This document shows, piece after piece, positions 59,822 to 64,000 of a DNA stretch of 64,000 nt (positions within the stretch are counted from its first letter, which is position 1; each line of letters begins with the position of its first letter). The DNA is from Cocos nucifera (Eukaryota; Streptophyta; Magnoliopsida; Arecales; Arecaceae), in contig QRFJ01005959.1 of the NCBI GenBank assembly GCA_006176705.1, positions 1 to 64,000 on the forward strand, written 5' to 3'. Position numbers and translations under genes: made by a program. The notes beneath the pieces were generated by a model. The model saw nothing but the letters and a program-made list of their open reading frames with translations, was not told where the DNA came from and did no database searches.

Positions 59822-61459
59822 AGTGGACGGGGACTCTATCATTATTAGAGGATTAATTAGCAATTAGATTGCTGATTAGCTTAATTTGATTAAGCAATGA
59901 GGTTTGAATCAGATCTAATCAAATTGAATTCAATTTGATATGATTAGGTTATGAGATGACTTAATCACTAAAGAAGATTGATCCTTGATCTGATCAAGAC
60001 TTGAACTTAATTAATTTTTTATTTGATTAGAATTTAATTAAGATGGATTAAGTCTAATTTGATTAGATTTATTCTAATCTAATTTGGTTTGGCCAAATGG
60101 ATTTGGATGAAATCTAATTGGATAAATCAAAGAGTCCAAATAAATTTGAACTACCTCCTTGCGTCTTGACTGTTTGACCCATGCCCACCTTCACGAAGAT
60201 TTTAGATCTATCATGAGTTTTTTTTCCATGCCTAGAAGAGGTTCCATACCCCACTTTTCTCTCTTTTGACCAAGTCTAGGCATTAGAGGAAGATAGGATA
60301 ATACTTGAATTTTGAATTCAAGTGGGAGGTTGAAACAACTTCAACCTCCCATCCTTATCCAATCCTCATGCACATTCTCCACCCTTTTGTCACCCTTTTT
60401 AAGAAATGATCTTAATGTGGGTGTGCATGAGGAAGAGTCCTTTTGGGAAGAGAATACTTGAGAGTTGGGGCATGGTATCTAGGCATGAGAAAAGTCTAGA
60501 GAGAAAAACTCTTGCATAATTTTTCACTTCTACTCACACACCATTTCTTTTATTTCCTTTTCTTTGGTTGGGCATTTAAGATAAGATCTTAGTGAAGTAT
60601 GTGTAGATAGGAGAGTCCTTCTGCCTATGAAAAGTGGTTTCATGGAAAAATCCCCAGATAGGAGAGTCCTTCTGCCTATGAAAAGTGGTTTCATGGAAAA
60701 ATCCAAAGAAAGAGGGTGTGAGAGCATTTTTGGGTGCAAGGGTCTTCCAAGAGTCCTTTTTATTCTTTCTTTCCTTATCTTAGATGGATCTAAGATGGAG
60801 CGTGTGATACCTTTTTGAAAGGATTTCTCATGCAAAAAATTAGAGAAAGGCTTAAGGACTTCTGAGCATGTGATTTGAGAGTCAAAAAATTCTTGAGAGT
60901 GGAGACTCTAGGGTTTCCTGGTGTGGTTTTCTCTAGGATTTTGATCTAGGGGTTTGGGAGGAGAGATTGAGTTCTATGAGCATCAGATCATCACAAATTT
61001 TTTCACATCCATTCCTCATCCTCCATAGTATGTCTTCTAGTCTGCTAGAGCATCTAGGTAATCAAGAGAAGAAGATCGATCGAGATCGATCAAGATCAGT
61101 CATCAAAGATTCCAATGAGGAGCTAGCACTCTAGTGGAGCTGATTGGAATCAAGAGCTTCATGTGGATCATCCACAGAGGCTGAATGATCTGTGTAGCTA
61201 CATCATGATGTGAGGAGCCTCTATCCATGGATTTTAGATTATGGAGATCATCTATCCGCACTCAAGTATCATGTTTTGAACATGAGTAGGATAGTAAATC
61301 TAATTTACTATTCTATGCTCTCATTTTTCTTAGACATATATACCATGTCTTGATCCTAGCATAGGGTTTATTATGATTAGATCATAGCATGCATAGATTA
61401 ATTAGATTAATCTATAGTCTTTCACTGTATTTTATTTGGAAAAGTTTCGAAATGCATGC
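59822..61459 (+). repeat. C1 3' LTR, second part
   Basis: Resumes with GAGGATTAATTAGCAATTA (parallel to the D LTR) and runs to TGCATGCTTAAAAT at 61459. The last ~20 bp seen in the C1 5' LTR (CCTGCATGTTTTCC...) are missing, so the end is truncated or rearranged. It carries the 51-bp tandem duplication listed next. Confidence 0.8.
60606..60704 (+). repeat. 51-bp tandem duplication in the C1 3' LTR
   Basis: GATAGGAGAGTCCTTCTGCC... at 60606 is repeated at 60657, identical over the 48 bp to 60704. Perfect identity in an otherwise decayed LTR points to a recent duplication. It creates a small open frame with MKSGFMEKS twice; not a gene. Confidence 0.9.
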
Positions 61460-61626
61460 TTAAAATATGCCCCCTCTCACTCTTGCATGGATGAGGACCA
61501 GTGGATGCCAAGTGTTGCCTTCTACTCTACTTACCTATTTGGGAGAGATAACATTTCCTTTTTGATTAATTTTTCTTGGAGAGAAATTTTGATTTAATGG
61601 AAGGTATCATTATGAGACGATGACTA
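61460..61626. other. Unassigned sequence between C1 and A3
   Basis: About 165 bp with no match to any element in the window. May be the original host DNA flanking C1 or the edge of another repeat. The last 5 bp (61622-61626, GACTA) would be the left TSD of A3. Confidence 0.4.
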
Positions 61627-63916
61627 TGTTAGATATGTGTGCCTTAGAAGCCAGAATTGGCTGACACTTGTAATACACTTCTAGGGGCAAAATTATAATT
61701 TTGACTATAAATAATAAAATGGGTTATTTTCTATCACATAAGTGTATTTAGTGTCTGTGATACATCCCTTGAGTTAGTGGTAATGATAATTCATATTTTC
61801 AAGAGTTGAAAATTTAAGTCAAGAATTTTTATTTATTAACTCATAAAATGCTCCTGACCGTAGGATCATCATGAGGATGATGATTGATCTGAAAGGTTAG
61901 TATACAATCGCTTCTTTATAGTAGATGAGTCTTGAGTCTACGGTGTGGAGACATTGGAGTGAGATTATAGATACTCGTTAGAGAACGAGGGCACAGAGCG
62001 TGACCACCTTGAGTAGTCATAAGAAAGTCTACCTTCTCGTCGATGACTGACTCGATGCTGCAGTGGTGTGTCTGATTCTTTGACTTGAGATGCATCAGCA
62101 GTTTACCTTGAGGGTGTTATAGTTTGACTACACCATGACTTGATCTCCTAGCCATTCGAAATCCTGAGGTGTATGTTGGCTATAGCATGTTCATTGTAGG
62201 AATTGGATTGCACCAACATGGAATCTATCTACCTCGATGGATGAGGAGCAGCCCTATGATGATCATGAGAATCAAGTTCATAAGTCATGGCCATGATAGA
62301 TAGAGTGAAATAATAGAAAGAGTTTCTATTAAGATTTTCACATCAGACTTGAATCGAATGATTAAATCATATGATAGAAATTAGGGTTTGACGAGTTCAC
62401 CTTAACCCTAATCTGATCGAGGCTTAAGATAGAAGAACTTAATCACACAAGTAGCTGCACCGAGAGGTTCATTTTTAGTTTTGATGGGTTGCCACCATAT
62501 GCTGCTAGGTGTCACTAGTAAATTTTGGAAGCAATTAGAATGATTTAGATGATTGATCATTCTAAGTTGTCTGAATCAGAAGAGTTCTGATCCATCGAAA
62601 GGAGTTTCGATGATGTCAATGATGGAGATTATGACATGTCCCATTACCATACAAAATTGCATCTAACTGGATCATACAAACAAGGTTTTGGATCTGGATA
62701 TCATCAATTGGACTAACCCAGTTCAATTAATTTGAATAAGATTCAATTAGGTTCAAGAAAATCATGCTAGCACACGATTGAGCCTAATGTTCTCCTTTTT
62801 CTATCTTAAAAGTTATCTCGACTGAGCCAAATGGATTTGTGCTCACTCAGATACCTTTACCCAGTCTGACTGGAGCTTGTCCAAGTTAGAAAAGGATTAT
62901 CTTAATTTATGAGATAAATTTGAGACAACATATGCCATTTTTCATCACCTGCTAATTCTTATACTTTGACTTGGTCAAATGTTGACCTTTGACCCTTGGA
63001 CATCTGCCCATGTTTCACGCACTTATTGGAGAGCAGATAGAAGCTTGTCCCCTCTCTAGAAATTAGGAGAAGGGGGCACATGCCTAGGATGGCATGCGCC
63101 CATGGATAGGGATGCTGGAGTCCCATATGAATGGGACTCCAGGTTGCTTCTTGGTTTCTACTTAGGTGGCCCTTGGGTATCTACTTTGACCAGTCTTAGG
63201 CACCATCTAAGAATGAACCTGTGGGTCTCTCATCTGATTGGATCAGGTGATGTCATCCCACCAATCAAATTTAGATCTGATTGAATGAAGCAACGTGATT
63301 GGCCAAGGTAATGTAGCACTGCATGGCGCAGTAGAGTCTATAAAAAGACCCTATCTGCGCCCACTTTTGAGAACCCCTCTTCCAAGCTACGCCCCAAGGC
63401 TGCCCCTCTCCCTTCTCCATGCCACCCTCTAGCCCTCTCTCTCCTCTCCACGCCCAAGGAAGTTGGGTCTTCTGATTAGTGCAAGTCAAGCAAGGAAAGG
63501 CTGACAAAAAAGGAAGAAGGCAGCACTGCTGCAGAGATAACGGGCGATCTTCAGAAGGTATTTTGAAGATCCTCCAAATTAGACCCAGATCTAATTTTTG
63601 AAAAAAAGAAAGAGAAGAAGAAGATCTCTAGATCCAGCCTGAGTGGATACCGATAGAGGCCAGGCGCTTGCATGGCTAGATCCAGAACCTCAGAGCTTCC
63701 GTAGGATCATCAACGGGTAATCAGATTACCCATGATCTAGATAAAAATTAATTTAGAATTAATTTAGTTTTATTTTTTTAATTATTAGATTATAAATTAG
63801 ATTTAAAAAATTTTAGATCTGATCTAGATCTAAGAGAAAAAATTTTTTAAAATATGCCTCTCGATCCAATCAGATCTGAACGAACCTGACCCCGAAAAAT
63901 CAGGATTTCCCCTTCA
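61627..63916 (+). repeat. 5' LTR of A3
   Basis: 2290 bp, TGTTAGATATGTGTGCC...CCCCTTCA. TATA box TCTATAAAAAG at 63337-63347, followed by GACCCTATCTGCGCC. Four TTGAC cores at 62966-62994. Confidence 0.92.
62966..63347 (+). promoter_or_regulatory. A3 LTR promoter region (W-boxes plus TATA)
   Basis: TTGAC, GGTCAA, TTGACC and TTGACC occur within 29 bp (62966-62994), about 340 bp before the TATA box at 63337-63347. Spacing matches A-a and A-b. Transcription start is expected near 63375. Confidence 0.55.
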
Positions 63917-64000
63917 ACTAGTATTAGAGCTAGGTTATTATTATTTTTAGATCTAATTTAATTTGATTAATTAGTAATTTTAGATATCATGTGATATGTG

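Larger units (their letters stand above)
20183..61459 (+). mobile_element. Outermost copia element C1 (+ strand), fragmented by insertions
   Basis: Own sequence: 5' LTR remnant 20183-20512, leader and gag 20513-22368, protease/integrase 32665-33742, integrase/RT/RNase H 53730-55852, and 3' LTR 55853-56855 plus 59822-61459. Internal length after removing insertions is about 5.06 kb, normal for copia. Joining across both Sirevirus-like insertions gives continuous coding similarity; for example the integrase motif TLLDMVRSMI leads directly into FASLPISFWDYALE. The outer TSD cannot be checked: the start of the 5' LTR is left of the window and the 3' LTR end looks truncated. Confidence 0.85.
61627..64000 (+). 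mobile_element. Copia element A3 (+ strand), 5' end only
   Basis: 5' LTR 61627-63916, decayed primer site 63919-63930 (TAGTATTAGAGC), then 70 bp of leader before the window ends. LTR is the A type in opposite orientation to A-a. Its divergence from A-a/A-b is intermediate by eye. The frames at 63102-63284 and 63271-63507 are LTR sequence. Confidence 0.9.

Overview
The window is AT-rich plant nuclear DNA made almost entirely of nested, decayed LTR retrotransposons. The Ty1/copia polyproteins, the initiator-Met tRNA primer binding sites (TGGTATCAGAGC) and a Sirevirus-type element with an env-like third gene point to a flowering plant with a large, repeat-rich genome. A monocot such as a palm is my impression only; nothing here proves it. 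I see no host gene, tRNA, rRNA or CRISPR.

Layout, from termini, primer sites and target-site duplications (TSDs). One old copia element on the + strand, C1, spans about 20183-61459 and carries everything inside it. Its 5' LTR is broken at 20183 by a minus-strand sibling, D (7401-20182 here, running out of the window to the left). D holds two minus-strand copia elements with ~2.3 kb LTRs: A-a (1-7400, its 3' LTR outside the window) and A-b (10447-15628, with an internal deletion). C1's gag/protease region is interrupted by Sirevirus-like B1 (22369-32659, TSD TCTAT). C1's integrase is interrupted by a second Sirevirus-like element, B2 (33743-53724, TSD GATAA). B2 is itself interrupted by a third A-type element, A2 (39809-50125, minus, TSD TTATC). 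C1's 3' LTR (55853-61459) is split by a ~3 kb block resembling a solo Ty3/gypsy-type LTR (56856-59821). After ~165 bp of unassigned DNA a + strand A-type element, A3, begins at 61627 and runs off the right edge.

With the insertions removed, C1 reads through as gag, protease, integrase, RT and RNase H over ~5.06 kb of internal sequence. The open frame continues across the insertion points, which is the best support for the model. Relative order: C1 first; then D, B1, B2 and the ~3 kb block; then A-a and A-b into D, and A2 into B2.

The most notable signals are these. B1 has a 567-codon env-like reading frame downstream of pol that has decayed only by in-frame stops. The 5' leaders of the A and C families share a structured RNA candidate with some compensatory changes. 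The A-family LTRs carry a dense W-box (TTGAC) cluster upstream of the TATA box. The C/D LTRs have non-canonical TA...TA ends. The siblings A-a/A-b and B1/B2 each share an in-frame stop in or at the end of gag.
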